NCBI RefSeq assembly: GCF_005280735.1
Contig: NZ_CP040078.1
Location: forward strand, 744,001-808,000
DNA from: Trinickia violacea
Lineage (GTDB): Bacteria > Pseudomonadota > Gammaproteobacteria > Burkholderiales > Burkholderiaceae
Direction of reading: 5' to 3'
Length of the DNA stretch: 64,000 nucleotides
Position 1 is the first letter of the stretch, and the number at the start of each line of letters is the position of its first letter. Position numbers and translations under genes: made by a program. The notes beneath the pieces are model-generated. The model saw only the letters and a list, made by a program, of their open reading frames with translations, did no database searches and was not told where the DNA came from. Positions 1-10,907 of this stretch are shown piece by piece.

Positions 1-2574
<2,574 letters not shown>

Positions 2575-2659
2575 GTCGACTTCCTCGGATGAGGAGCGGA
2601 AGAGGCCAATTTAGCGCATTCGGGGCGTGATGTCTTATGCGCCCGCTCGATCCCTCGGC

Positions 2660-4717
2660 TTACGCGCTGCCGCGTGCGCCTCCGGGTCCGCCATTCGGCT
2701 GCACCGATGCCAGCAGCGCTTCGACACGCAGCAATTCGCCGAGCGACCACGCCTGGAACGGCGTGCCGCGCGGCGTGTGCGGCGCGTCGCCGTCGGCGAT
2801 TTCGCAGACGTGGCCGAGGCCGTCGCTACGCAGATGCGCAAAGAGCGGCGCGAGGAAACGCCGCCGCGCTTCGGCGCGTGTATGGGGCGAGCTGCCGTGC
2901 ACTTGCAGCCACGCTTCGACGAACGGCCCGATCAGCCAGGGCCAGACGGTGCCTTGGTGATACGCGGCGTCACGCTGCCGGACGTTGCCCGTGTAAGTGC
3001 CTGCATAGTTCGGATCGGATGGCGAAAGCGTGCGCAAACCGAGCGGCGTGAGCAGATGCGTTTCGACCTGCTCGACGATACGGCGTGCGGTTTCGCCTTT
3101 GACGAGCGCGAACGGCAATCCCCCGGCCGCGAAGATCTGATTCGGTCGGATGCTTGCGTCGACGCGGTTCGGCACGTGATCCGCATCGACCACATCGAAG
3201 AGCGCGCCGGTCTCCGGATTGACGAAGCGCGCGTGAAAAGCGTGGGTCGCGCGTTCTTCGAGGTTCTGCCACTGCGCGGTCCAGCCGAGCGAGATACGCA
3301 GCGCGTTGATCCACAGCGCCTGCACTTCGACCGGTTTGCCGATGCGCGGCGTCACCACCCAGCCGTCCACTTTCGCGTCCATCCACGTCAACTGGACGCC
3401 GGGCACGCCCGCGCGAACGAGGCCGTCCGTATCGGCGCCGATCGCATAGCGGGTGCCGTGCGCGTAGCCGTCGAGCACTTCATCGACGGCGTTGCGCAAC
3501 GCCAGGCGGGTGACGTGGCTCGCATGGTCGGTGCGCAGGTAGTCGTGCACCGCGACGACGAACCACAACGACGCGTCGACGGAGTTGTATTCGGGCTCGT
3601 TGCCGTCGTCGGGGAAGCGGTTCGGCAGCATGCCTTGCGACACCGTGCGCGACCAGTCGAGCAGGATCGCTTCGGCGTCCGCATAGCGGCGCGTGACGAG
3701 CGCGAGACCGCGCATCGCGATGAACGTGTCGCGGCCCCAATCGGTGAACCACGGGTAGCCGGCGACGAGCGTCTGGCCCGTGCCGCGCGTGACGAAATAC
3801 GCGTCTGCGGATAAACGCGTGCGCGAGCGGAACGCGGCGCGCCGGGCGTGCTCGGCGCGCGCGAGTCCGGCGGCGCGCGTGTCTGCGTCATCGGCGAGTT
3901 CGCCGTTCGAGCGCAGGATGATGACGGCGTGGCGCGCGCCGATGTCGAACGAAAACACGCCAGGGGTCGCGAGATCCTCGCTGTAGTCGAGTCCGCGCTC
4001 GCGCTCGCGGACGTACAAGAAGTTCTGGTACCAGTCAGGCGCGTGCAGATAGGCGCCGTTCGTCAGCGCGGTTATGGCGGGCAAATCGCCGTACGGGCGC
4101 CACGTGACGTTGCTGCCTGAATGGCCGCCGGTTTCGCCGCCCGCTTCACGATAGGCGAAGCTGAAGGCCGCGTTTTCGTGGTGCAGTGCATGATGGTCGC
4201 GGCCGGATAGCAGCAATCGCACCTTCAGCTGAAGCGGTCCCGCGATGTCGTGCGCGCCTTCGAGACGCCAGCGCAGCACCGTTTCGCCATAGCCCTTTGC
4301 GACGAACAACTCATAGACGAGCGTCGCGTCGTCGTCGATACGGAAGCGCCAGGTGGGCCACGGCGCAACGTCGAAAGCGATCAGGCGCGATGCGAGATCG
4401 GGATGGACGACGTCGGGAAGATAGCGCTGCGTCGAAAGCGGAACCCGGCCGTCAGGCGTTTCGAGCCATGCTTCGAGTCCGTTGACGAGCGCCACGCGGC
4501 CGGTCGGCGGATGCGTGGCGGCAAGCAATAGCGCGTGATAGCGGCGCGTGCGCTCGCCGCCCGCGGTGCCCGACGCAAAGCCGCCGAAGCCGTCCGGCTC
4601 GAGCCATTCGGCGTCGGCATCGAACTGCTCCGCGAGGAAATCCGGCGTGCCGCCGGCGCCTCGCGCGGTGCTGCTGCCGTCGTCCGGCAGGTGTTCCGAA
4701 GGGATCGTTCGTGTCAT
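2660..4717 (-). CDS. Amylo-alpha-1,6-glucosidase (glycogen debranching enzyme family)
   Basis: This 685-residue protein has an N-terminal GDE_N-type beta domain (WLEPDGFGGFASGTAGGERTRRYHALL) and a C-terminal GDE_C toroid. The toroid carries the conserved blocks AGYPWFTDWGRDTFIAMRGL, DASLWFVVAVHDY, GKPVEVQALWINAL, RPNQIFAA and YHQGTVWPWLIGPFVEA. Enzymes of this family hydrolyse alpha-1,6 branch points of glycogen-like polymers in the cytoplasm; the Asp of WGRDTF and a downstream acidic residue are the expected catalytic acids. I chose ATG 4717 over the in-frame ATG 4762 because it is preceded by TGGAAAGG at normal spacing and matches family N-termini (TRTIPSEHLPDD). The MGH1-like glucosidase follows on the same strand. 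Confidence 0.9.
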   Translation of the reverse strand: MTRTIPSEHLPDDGSSTARGAGGTPDFLAEQFDADAEWLEPDGFGGFASGTAGGERTRRYHALLLAATHPPTGRVALVNGLEAWLETPDGRVPLSTQRYLPDVVHPDLASRLIAFDVAPWPTWRFRIDDDATLVYELFVAKGYGETVLRWRLEGAHDIAGPLQLKVRLLLSGRDHHALHHENAAFSFAYREAGGETGGHSGSNVTWRPYGDLPAITALTNGAYLHAPDWYQNFLYVRERERGLDYSEDLATPGVFSFDIGARHAVIILRSNGELADDADTRAAGLARAEHARRAAFRSRTRLSADAYFVTRGTGQTLVAGYPWFTDWGRDTFIAMRGLALVTRRYADAEAILLDWSRTVSQGMLPNRFPDDGNEPEYNSVDASLWFVVAVHDYLRTDHASHVTRLALRNAVDEVLDGYAHGTRYAIGADTDGLVRAGVPGVQLTWMDAKVDGWVVTPRIGKPVEVQALWINALRISLGWTAQWQNLEERATHAFHARFVNPETGALFDVVDADHVPNRVDASIRPNQIFAAGGLPFALVKGETARRIVEQVETHLLTPLGLRTLSPSDPNYAGTYTGNVRQRDAAYHQGTVWPWLIGPFVEAWLQVHGSSPHTRAEARRRFLAPLFAHLRSDGLGHVCEIADGDAPHTPRGTPFQAWSLGELLRVEALLASVQPNGGPGGARGSA

Positions 4718-5072
4718 GTCGAAGCCTTTCCAGGTCGCTCGAAACTCGCTCGAAACGCACAATGAGCGCGCAATGCAGGTATCGATGCATCGTATCGCCT
4801 CGCCGCGGAATCGGTTCGCCGACTCGGGAAAACACGGTGTCCGCCGAGCTGCTCACGGCATGCCGAACTCGCATCGAACTCACTTTGACACCTGAAACAA
4901 GGCTCAAAATGCATCGGACAGTCTGCGCCGCGCAACACATCAAGCGATAAAGCAGCGAGAAAAACACAAAAGTGCTGCACGAAACGTTGTGGCGCTTGTA
5001 GAATCCGCCGTTGAAGCGCACGCATACCGCGCGCTCTTCGGTTAATCACTGACCACAACTGGTAGGAGAAAC
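4718..5072. other. Divergent intergenic region between debranching enzyme and HU gene
   Basis: This 355-nt gap separates two divergently transcribed genes and must hold both promoters. A TAGAAT hexamer at about 4998 is a possible -10 element for the HU-like gene, but I see no good -35 partner. TAGGAGA just before 5073 is the ribosome binding site of that gene. I see no RNA gene or repeat here. Confidence 0.4.
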
Positions 5073-5519
5073 ATGGCGACTTCCGCAAAAAAGGTAGCCA
5101 AGAAGGCTGCCCCGGCACCGGCTAAGAAAGCAGTTGCAACGAAAGCTCCCGCGAAGAAAGTAGCGGCTAAGAAGGTCGCCGTGAAGGCGTCCGGCGCATC
5201 GTCGCCGATCAAGGACACCTTCACGAAGGCCTCGCTGGCTGCTCACCTCGCTGAGCGCGCTGCTGTCGAGCCGAAGTCCGTCAAGGCTGTGCTGGCTGCA
5301 CTCGAAGACACGATCCTCGGTTCGGTCCACAAGAAGGGCGCTGGCGAATTCACGCTGTCCGGCCTTCTGAAGATCGTCGTGCAAGCGGTTCCGGCGAAGA
5401 AGAAGCGCTTCGGCAAAGACCCGTTCACGGGCGAAGAGCGCTGGTTCCCGGCTAAGCCGGCAAGCGTGCGCATCAAGGCACGTGCACTGAAGAAGCTGAA
5501 GGACGCAGCAGCGGCGTAA
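5073..5519 (+). CDS. HU-family DNA-binding protein with histone-H1-like lysine/alanine N-terminal tail
   Basis: This 148-residue protein has two parts. Residues 1-42 are a low-complexity, H1-like tail of repeated AKK/PAKK units (KKVAKKAAPAPAKKAVA). Residues about 48-140 are an HU/IHF fold with the family signatures FTKASLAAHLAERA, VKAVLAALEDTI, GEFTLSGLLKIVV and RFGKDPFTGEE, and a basic C-terminal helix (VRIKARALKKLKDAA). It should bind DNA with little sequence specificity and organise the nucleoid. The ribosome binding site TAGGAGA lies 7 nt upstream. A strong terminator follows at 5563. Such tail-plus-HU architectures are known in Burkholderia and Bordetella relatives. Confidence 0.92.
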   Translation: MATSAKKVAKKAAPAPAKKAVATKAPAKKVAAKKVAVKASGASSPIKDTFTKASLAAHLAERAAVEPKSVKAVLAALEDTILGSVHKKGAGEFTLSGLLKIVVQAVPAKKKRFGKDPFTGEERWFPAKPASVRIKARALKKLKDAAAA

Positions 5520-5562
5520 ATGCCGGCGCGTTTGCTCTAAGGCGAACGCTCTGCTGAGGAAT

Positions 5563-5596
5563 CCCCGCGAGGCGAAAGCCCGCGGGTATTTTTTTT
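5563..5596 (+). terminator. Rho-independent terminator of the HU-like gene
   Basis: CCCGCG (5564-5569) pairs with CGCGGG (5581-5586) around an 11-nt loop. It is followed by TATTTTTTTT. It lies 44 nt after the stop of the HU-like gene and also overlaps the end of the AraC remnant on the other strand. Confidence 0.85.
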
Positions 5597-5747
5597 ACTG
5601 CCGAGAGGGTGCGCATGCAGACGCGCGCATCAGATGAAAACGGCTGAGCCCGACGAGCGCCGCGAGCGCGTCGATCGAGACGTCTTCGCGGTAGTGCGCG
5701 TCGAGGTAGTCGCGCGCCTGAGCCATCTTGCGCGATTCGCGCTGCAC
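5595..5747 (-). pseudogene. AraC-family regulator remnant (first HTH motif only)
   Basis: In a frame different from alaX, these 50 codons read MAQARDYLDAHYREDVSIDA then LAALVGLSRFHLMRA before running into ACAPSRQ and a stop. This matches the start of an AraC/XylS HTH domain: helix 1, then the first helix-turn-helix, where LSRFHLMRAF is the recognition helix. The ligand-binding part and the second HTH are absent, and the reading ends in the poly-T terminator of the HU gene. No start codon with a convincing ribosome binding site is present. I read it as the stump of a deleted regulator lying directly behind alaX. Confidence 0.6.
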
Positions 5748-5748
5748 G

Positions 5749-6471
5749 TCAGCATAGTTCGATTCGCACACGGCGGTTGCGCCGGCCCTTGTTTTCGATC
5801 TTGGCGATGCGAACGGGGCGCGATTGCGCCGTGTTGGTCAGATGCGTGCCGCCGCATGCTTGGCGGTCGAGCGTGCCGATTTCGACGATGCGGATCTTGC
5901 CGTCGGGCGTCGGCGGCGGCGCAACCGACAAGCTGCGGATCAGCCCCGGCGTGCTGCGCGCGTCGCTCGCGCTGACGTAGGTCGCGCGCACGTCGAGGCC
6001 CTGGCGGATCACGTCGTTGAGCGGGGCCTCCAGCGCACGCAGCAGGTCGTTGTCGGCGTCGGGCAGATCGAAGTCCATGCGGGCGGTGCCGTCGCCGTTG
6101 ATCTGCGCGCCGGTGACCAGCGCCCCCGCGAATTGCCGATAGACGAGCGCGTTGAGGATATGGGTATCCGTATGAAGTTGCGCGACGGTCGAGCGCCAAT
6201 CGGCATCGATCGACACGTGCACGTCGCCGCTCAACTCGAGCGCCGCGTGCTCCGGATCGAGCAGATGCCAGTAGCGGCCGTTTTCGAACGACACGCCGAC
6301 GATACGCGCGACCCCATGCGCGTGCGTAAGCGTCGCGACATCCGACACCTGCCCGCCGCCGCCGGGGTGCAGCGCCGAGCGCGCGAGCACGATTGCGCCC
6401 GGGCGCGCGTCGATCACATCGGTGTCGAACTCGAGCAAGTCGGGTGCTTCGTGGCATAAGTAGTGCGGCAT
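5749..6471 (-). CDS. Alanyl-tRNA editing protein (AlaX family)
   Basis: This 240-residue free-standing editing domain is related to the AlaRS editing/SAD domain. Visible motifs are HPGGGGQVSD near residue 38, the first zinc site HTDTHILNAL (HxxxH), and the second zinc site CGGTHLTNT near the C-terminus, with the usual ending (KIENKGRRNRRVRIELC). It hydrolyses Ser or Gly mischarged onto tRNA-Ala in the cytoplasm. The start at 6471 (MPHYLCHEAPDLLEF) is preceded by AAGGAA and fits the family; the in-frame ATG at 6570 would add 33 residues without homology. The gene stands alone between the peroxidase gene and the HU gene. Confidence 0.9.
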   Translation of the reverse strand: MPHYLCHEAPDLLEFDTDVIDARPGAIVLARSALHPGGGGQVSDVATLTHAHGVARIVGVSFENGRYWHLLDPEHAALELSGDVHVSIDADWRSTVAQLHTDTHILNALVYRQFAGALVTGAQINGDGTARMDFDLPDADNDLLRALEAPLNDVIRQGLDVRATYVSASDARSTPGLIRSLSVAPPPTPDGKIRIVEIGTLDRQACGGTHLTNTAQSRPVRIAKIENKGRRNRRVRIELC

Positions 6472-6552
6472 CCCGGGTTCCTTGGCGAAGTCAGCGGAAA
6501 ACGCCAGTGTAGGACTGCCGCGCGGCGGGTGATTGGTGAAAAGTGCTGTGCC

Positions 6553-6581
6553 GCGGGACGGGCGCCGCATGCCCGTCCCGC
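6553..6581. terminator. GC-rich perfect hairpin downstream of the peroxidase gene
   Basis: GCGGGACGGGC (6553-6563) and GCCCGTCCCGC (6571-6581) form an 11-bp perfect stem with a 7-nt loop. It lies just after the peroxidase stop on the minus strand. The U-tract is weak on either strand (AGTCTTTT on plus, GCACTTTT on minus), so it may terminate only partly or protect the 3' end. Confidence 0.55.
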
Positions 6582-6594
6582 AGTCTTTTCAGAA

Positions 6595-8067
6595 CTACGG
6601 CTTCGAGTCGAGCGCCACCTTCGAGTCCGGCTGATAACCGTCCGTCAGCGTCTTCACGAACGCGATGATGTCGCGGATATCGTCGTCGGTCATCGACGGC
6701 TTGTCGCCGAACTTGCGGTCGAACGGCGCATCGGATTTGTCGATGTTCGCGCGGTAGCGGGCGGGCAGGTCGTTGTACTTGGTGACCTTGCCGTGCGCAT
6801 CGCGCGGATAGATCTTCGCCGGGTCGATGTCGCGCAGGTTGTAGAACGCCATCACCTGATCGAGCGAGTGGTAGACGCCGTTGTGGAAGAACACTTCGCG
6901 TGTCGCCGAGTTGCGCAGCGTCGGCGTGAGGAACATCCCGCAGTACTGCGTTTGCTTCGCGAGGTCGGTCCGGTACGGGCCGCAGATCCCCATGTCGTAG
7001 TACTTCGGGTTATGGGTCGCGGCGAGGCTCGTATTGCGCGGCACACCGAGCGCTTCGTACTGGTAGTCGGTAAACATCGGCGGCAGGCCGTCCTTGCCCG
7101 GCTTCGACAAGTGGCAGCCGGCGCAATTGGCCTTGTTCGGATCGTTGAAGAGCTGCAGGCCGTGCAGCTCGGCCTGGGTCAACCGCGCCTTGCCTTCGAG
7201 CCAGTAGTCGTACTTGCTCGTGTACGGATGGAACGACGAATCTTCGAACTGGTAGCGCGCCACTGCGAACATCGCCTCCGACACCAGCATGTTCGGATTG
7301 TTGAAGATGCCGGCCCCGAAGAGCTGCGCGAACGTGTTGTGGTACGCGCTGGTCTTGAGCTTGGCGGCGATCGCGTCGATGCTCGGGTTCGCCATTTCGG
7401 TCGGGTTCAGCATCGGGCCGATCGCCTGCGCTTGCAGCGTGTCGGCGCGGCCGTCCCAGAACAGGCCGCCTTGCGGCACCATCGCGGGCGCGGCGGGCGC
7501 GACGCCGGCCGTCTTCTGCGCGCGCGCGACGCCGCTGGCGGCGTCCGCGGCTTGCGCGAGGCTGGGCGCTTGTTCGTCGTCGCCCTGATCCGGACCGATG
7601 CTGAAATTCGGCTGCCGGTAGAGGTACCTCAGCGAGGGCGGCGGACGATCGCCCTGCAGCGTCAGCGACGGGCCGCCCATTTGCACGGGCAGGCCGTTGG
7701 GCGGGCCGTACGCGTGTTCGGGGCTATGGCACGAGGCACACGACATCTTGCCCGAGCCCGATAGCGTCTGGTCGTAGAAGATCTGCTTGCCGAGCTGCGC
7801 CATCACGGAGAGCTGCGTCGTCACGGGTGGGCGCTGCAGATGCACGGGGTGCGGATTCGCGCCCGTCAGCTGTTCCACCATCTTGCCGACGGTGGCCGGT
7901 GCCTGATCCGGCGCGTTCAGCGCCCACACCGACAGGCCGGCGGCAGCGCAAGCGGCGGCGATCGCGCCGCTGACGATCCAATGCGCGCGGCGGCGCGCAA
8001 CGCGAGGGGAGGCGTCCGCGGACGGGACGGATGGCGTGGACGGAGCGGCGTTCTGCGATTCGTTCAT
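6595..8067 (-). CDS. Di-haem cytochrome c peroxidase family protein
   Basis: This 490-residue protein has an N-terminal membrane anchor (about residues 30-50, WIVSGAIAAACAAAGLSVWAL), so the body should be periplasmic. Two c-type haem sites are visible: CASCH at 110-114 and CAGCH at 315-319. The family signatures LGKQIFYDQTLSGSGKMSC and GGLFWDGRADTLQ are present. Proteins of the CcpA/MauG superfamily reduce peroxide or act as periplasmic haem oxidases. A Pro/Ala-rich insert (about 165-200) is unusual but common in Burkholderia homologues. It follows the phosphoesterase on the same strand with a stem-loop-rich 143-nt gap; the pair is probably co-transcribed. Confidence 0.88.
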   Translation of the reverse strand: MNESQNAAPSTPSVPSADASPRVARRRAHWIVSGAIAAACAAAGLSVWALNAPDQAPATVGKMVEQLTGANPHPVHLQRPPVTTQLSVMAQLGKQIFYDQTLSGSGKMSCASCHSPEHAYGPPNGLPVQMGGPSLTLQGDRPPPSLRYLYRQPNFSIGPDQGDDEQAPSLAQAADAASGVARAQKTAGVAPAAPAMVPQGGLFWDGRADTLQAQAIGPMLNPTEMANPSIDAIAAKLKTSAYHNTFAQLFGAGIFNNPNMLVSEAMFAVARYQFEDSSFHPYTSKYDYWLEGKARLTQAELHGLQLFNDPNKANCAGCHLSKPGKDGLPPMFTDYQYEALGVPRNTSLAATHNPKYYDMGICGPYRTDLAKQTQYCGMFLTPTLRNSATREVFFHNGVYHSLDQVMAFYNLRDIDPAKIYPRDAHGKVTKYNDLPARYRANIDKSDAPFDRKFGDKPSMTDDDIRDIIAFVKTLTDGYQPDSKVALDSKP

Positions 8068-8100
8068 CGAAGTCGTCTTTGTCGAGTATCAGAAACGGCT

Positions 8101-8192
8101 ACAGCCCGTCTCCGGGCTGTGGGCATGCATGCACTGCGATAGCGGTTCCTGAGCGCTTGCGTGGGTCTGGACGCTCGCGCTGCAGGAACCGC
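8101..8192. repeat. Two stem-loops in the phosphoesterase/peroxidase gap
   Basis: ACAGCCCG (8101-8108) and CGGGCTGT (8113-8120) make an 8-bp stem with a 4-nt loop. Next to it GCGGTTCCTG (8142-8151) pairs with CAGGAACCGC (8183-8192), and an inner GAGCG/CGCTC pair (8151-8155/8172-8176) can extend the second arm. Both lie between two co-directional genes and have no T-run, so they look more like an RNA processing or partial-termination element than a full terminator. Confidence 0.5.
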
Positions 8193-8210
8193 GAGGGCTT
8201 CAAGCGTTCA

Positions 8211-9887
8211 TCAGGTCGATGGCGGCGTCGTCACTTGCGTGCCCGACGTCGGGTCCAGATAGAGCACCGGGTTGTTGCCGCTGCCACCGAAGTTGAACAT
8301 GTTCATGATGCTGCCCGACGTGGAGTCGAACGCACCGCCGCCGAGACGCTGGCTGCCAAGCCAGTTGTCTTCGATGAAGCGCACGACCGACGCTTGCGTG
8401 AGCAGCGTGTGGTCGACGTAGTTCTGCTTCGCCCACGGCGAGATCACGAGGAACGGAATGCGCGTACCCGGACCGCAGCGGCCGTTCACTGGGCTGCCGT
8501 TCAGACCGTTCGGCGCCGTGCCGCTGCCGCAGATGCCCGAGCCGTTCACCTGGTCGGCGACGGAATCGAACGAGGCATTGGTCGGCTGCGTGTACTGATG
8601 GTCATACCAGCCGTCCGAATCGTCCCATGCCACGATGACCGCCGTGTTCTTCCAGTCCGGCTGCTGCTGGAGGAAGTTGACGACCTTCGTCACGAACGCC
8701 TGCTCGTCGAGCGGATCGGAGTAGCCGGCATGGCCGTCCTGATAGGCCGGCGCCTTCAGGAAGCTCACCGACGGGAAGTTGCCTGCCTTGACCGAGGCGA
8801 AGAAGTCGTCCGTGTCGTACTGGTGGTTCGCCGGATCGACCGTCTTGTTGTCCGCTTCCAGCGTGAAGCCGATCGCGGCCGTCGAGCTCGGGCGCAAGTG
8901 CTGCGGGTTGGCCGTCGACGCGAAGTACTGGAACCAGTTGTGGTGCGGGATGTAGTCGGTCGTGCTGGCGCCCACCACGGTCGAGAGCGTGCTGCGCTTG
9001 CAGCCCGTCGTGCCGTTGCCGTTGGTCGTCGACAGGTTGAAGCCGCCCATGAAGCCGCCCCACGAGATGCCCTTGGCGTTCAGCAGGTCGCCGATGTTCT
9101 TGCCGGTCATCATCGCCTGGTCGGTCGTGCTGGAGCAGGTGTCGAAGCCCGGGTCGACGTCGTTGATCATCGTGAAGCCGCCTTGGCCGTCATTCACGTA
9201 GTACGAACCCGCCACCGACGGCTTCTTCGTGGTCTTGACCACGGTCATGCCGTTGGTCTGGCCCGAGACCACTTCGAGCGCGCCCGGCGTCGACGGACCG
9301 TACGTCGACGTGTAGGTGTTGTCGCTCATCGCGAAGTTCTGCGCGTAGTTCCACATGGCCGTGACGGTGTTGCCGTCGAAGTAGCCGAGCACCTGCCACG
9401 GCGTGCCGAACGCGCCGGCGCCGCCGCTCGTGCCGTTACCCGTGTACTTCGGGAACAGGTCGGCCGCGCCGTTGTCGTACGCCAGCTGTTCCGCGGTGTA
9501 CGCGTGGTTCTGGTCAGCCGTCGCTGCCTGCGTGCGGTCTAGACGAAACGGGTTCGTCGCGCTGGTTTGCGGGTTGTTCGTGTTCAGCAGGTTGGGGTTC
9601 GACGTCAGGAGCGTACCGGATAGACCATTCGGCGTGGTCGTGCCCGCGGCGGCGTTGAACGCCGGCTCGCCGGCCGGGTTCGTCGCAACCGGATAAGTCG
9701 CGAAGTAATGATCGAACGAGACGTTTTCGTTATAGATCACCACCACGTGCTTAATCGGCGTCGCGGTTGTTGCCGCATCTTGAACCGACTCGCCATTCGG
9801 AGTCGGACTGTCATTGCTGCCACAGGCAGCGAGTGCGATCAAACCAGCGATCGCAAGAGAAACGGGAACGAGCTTACGGCGGAACAT
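8211..9887 (-). CDS. Lipoprotein phosphoesterase (AcpA/phospholipase C superfamily)
   Basis: This 558-residue protein has a lipoprotein signal peptide (lipobox LAAC, Cys about residue 22), so it is probably anchored in the envelope. The mature part starts with IKHVVVIYNENVSFDHYFATYP, the typical metal-binding/nucleophile region of the AcpA-PLC phosphoesterase superfamily. It also has VAWDDSDGWYDHQ and TRIPFLVISPWAKQNYVDHT, conserved in Burkholderia acid phosphatases/phospholipases C. It likely releases phosphate from monoesters or phospholipid head groups in the periplasm. The di-haem peroxidase gene follows; this pairing recurs in Burkholderia. Confidence 0.85.
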   Translation of the reverse strand: MFRRKLVPVSLAIAGLIALAACGSNDSPTPNGESVQDAATTATPIKHVVVIYNENVSFDHYFATYPVATNPAGEPAFNAAAGTTTPNGLSGTLLTSNPNLLNTNNPQTSATNPFRLDRTQAATADQNHAYTAEQLAYDNGAADLFPKYTGNGTSGGAGAFGTPWQVLGYFDGNTVTAMWNYAQNFAMSDNTYTSTYGPSTPGALEVVSGQTNGMTVVKTTKKPSVAGSYYVNDGQGGFTMINDVDPGFDTCSSTTDQAMMTGKNIGDLLNAKGISWGGFMGGFNLSTTNGNGTTGCKRSTLSTVVGASTTDYIPHHNWFQYFASTANPQHLRPSSTAAIGFTLEADNKTVDPANHQYDTDDFFASVKAGNFPSVSFLKAPAYQDGHAGYSDPLDEQAFVTKVVNFLQQQPDWKNTAVIVAWDDSDGWYDHQYTQPTNASFDSVADQVNGSGICGSGTAPNGLNGSPVNGRCGPGTRIPFLVISPWAKQNYVDHTLLTQASVVRFIEDNWLGSQRLGGGAFDSTSGSIMNMFNFGGSGNNPVLYLDPTSGTQVTTPPST

Positions 9888-10359
9888 CGACGGAACTCCT
9901 TTTGTAATTGAATTACCTGAAACCCTTCGTCCGGAACGCTTTTACGTCCTCTCGAACAGACTTGAACCGGGGGCTGGGTAATGCGGTGGTTGTTTTACGG
10001 AATTGCGCGGCATTGGACCATGCGCGTGTTAAGGCTTGGAGACACCTTCCTTTCGAATTGTTTTCAATCATTTTCAATACATGATTTGGCAAATCGGCGT
10101 GAATCTTTTGTGACGGGGAAAATCGAGGCACGCGATTTGTTTTGAGAATGGTCTGAAAATTACTCGCTTGTCTTAAATCGCGGGAATTCGATTTATGTTT
10201 GGATGAACTTTCAATATCGAAATCGCGCCGGATTAAATTGATAAGGATTTCGTATTAATGAGGTGTCGTTCGGGTTAATGTGTTTCATCGCGGCGGGATT
10301 AATCCCGAATCACAAAATCGGCTGAACTGGCTTGAGCATTCGTGTCCTGTTCAGGCTAG
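9888..10359. other. AT-rich intergenic region upstream of the phosphoesterase
   Basis: This 472-nt stretch is clearly AT-richer than its surroundings and holds no credible gene. A minus-strand CCGTCAC-AAAA-GATTCAC (10099-10116) vaguely resembles a two-repeat PhoB box, 212 nt upstream of the phosphoesterase start. The match is weak and I give it little weight. Confidence 0.4.
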
Positions 10360-10494
10360 GTCTATACCAGCACGCAATATCGTCCTGAGAGGTTCGTGTT
10401 GTCCGGCAAGACCGTCGAGATGGCCTCGGGCGGGCTGACTCGGGTGGTGTTGCAGGAAGGGCCGCTCGTCTCAACGGGATGCCGTCATGCTTAG
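10360..10494 (+). pseudogene. Circularly permuted ATP-grasp protein, C-terminal remnant
   Basis: After an upstream stop the frame reads RPERFVLSGKTVEMASGG then LTRVVLQEGPLV and then STGCRHA and a stop. This matches the PGGLTRVAL-xxGSLVVNSSQ block near the C-terminus of circularly permuted type 2 ATP-grasp proteins. The usual NSSQGGGTKDTWVL ending is replaced by seven unrelated residues, and everything upstream is missing. It is the first of three successive remnants in front of the Anbu gene, in the order seen in intact Anbu operons. Confidence 0.7.
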
Positions 10495-10519
10495 TCGTAC
10501 TGCCGATCATCTTTTCTGG
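10487..10519 (+). pseudogene. Alpha-E domain protein, N-terminal remnant
   Basis: ATG at 10487 starts MLSRTADHLFW, identical in pattern to the first eleven residues of alpha-E domain proteins (normally MLSRTADHLFWMARYTERAEN). Similarity ends there (TRVARGCLHESG follows) and the frame closes after about 43 codons. The start overlaps the end of the ATP-grasp remnant by 8 nt, as expected for the original operon. Confidence 0.68.
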
Positions 10520-10556
10520 ACTCGCGTCGCCCGAGGGTGTCTGCACGAATCTGGCG

Positions 10557-10715
10557 TATCTGACGATCCGCCACCAGGTCGTCTAATGCTACGAATCCCC
10601 GGTTCACTACTCGATTAAGCGATTGCATCTGACGCCGGGAAGCAGTGGCGCGCGGATCGGCGAACGTAAGGAGAGCCTCGTGGCGCCGGTGAGCGTCGCC
10701 GAGGCGTCCCAGTAG
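10557..10715 (+). pseudogene. Transglutaminase-like protein, N-terminal remnant with in-frame stop
   Basis: The frame reads YLTIRHQVV, stop (10584-10586), CYESPVHYSIKRLHLTPG. This is the N-terminus of the bacterial transglutaminase-like family linked to alpha-E proteins (typically YLTIRHDTxYRYESPVHYSIQRLHLTPR), interrupted by a TAA. The frame then reads on to a stop at 10713; the last residues (ESLVAPVSVAEASQ) may be a trace of the C-terminal strand, which is inference. It is the third remnant before the Anbu gene. Confidence 0.7.
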
Positions 10716-10907
10716 GGCGGCGCGGCGTCGGCCGGGGTTCGACTGTGGTTCGAAAGCGACTCCCACACCGCCGAAACCGCGCAAAACCCGGCAAAAGGGG
10801 CCAATGAACGGTCAAAAAGTGTCCGAAACCACGCCCGGAACCCTATGCCGCATCGCCCGCGCATTACAATAGCGGCGTTTGGTTGGCTTCCGATTCGAGA
10901 AAAACCC

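Noticed and set aside
10099..10116. PhoB box upstream of the phosphoesterase
   Set aside because: Only about half of the consensus positions match and the site is over 200 nt from the start codon; kept only as a remark in the intergenic entry.
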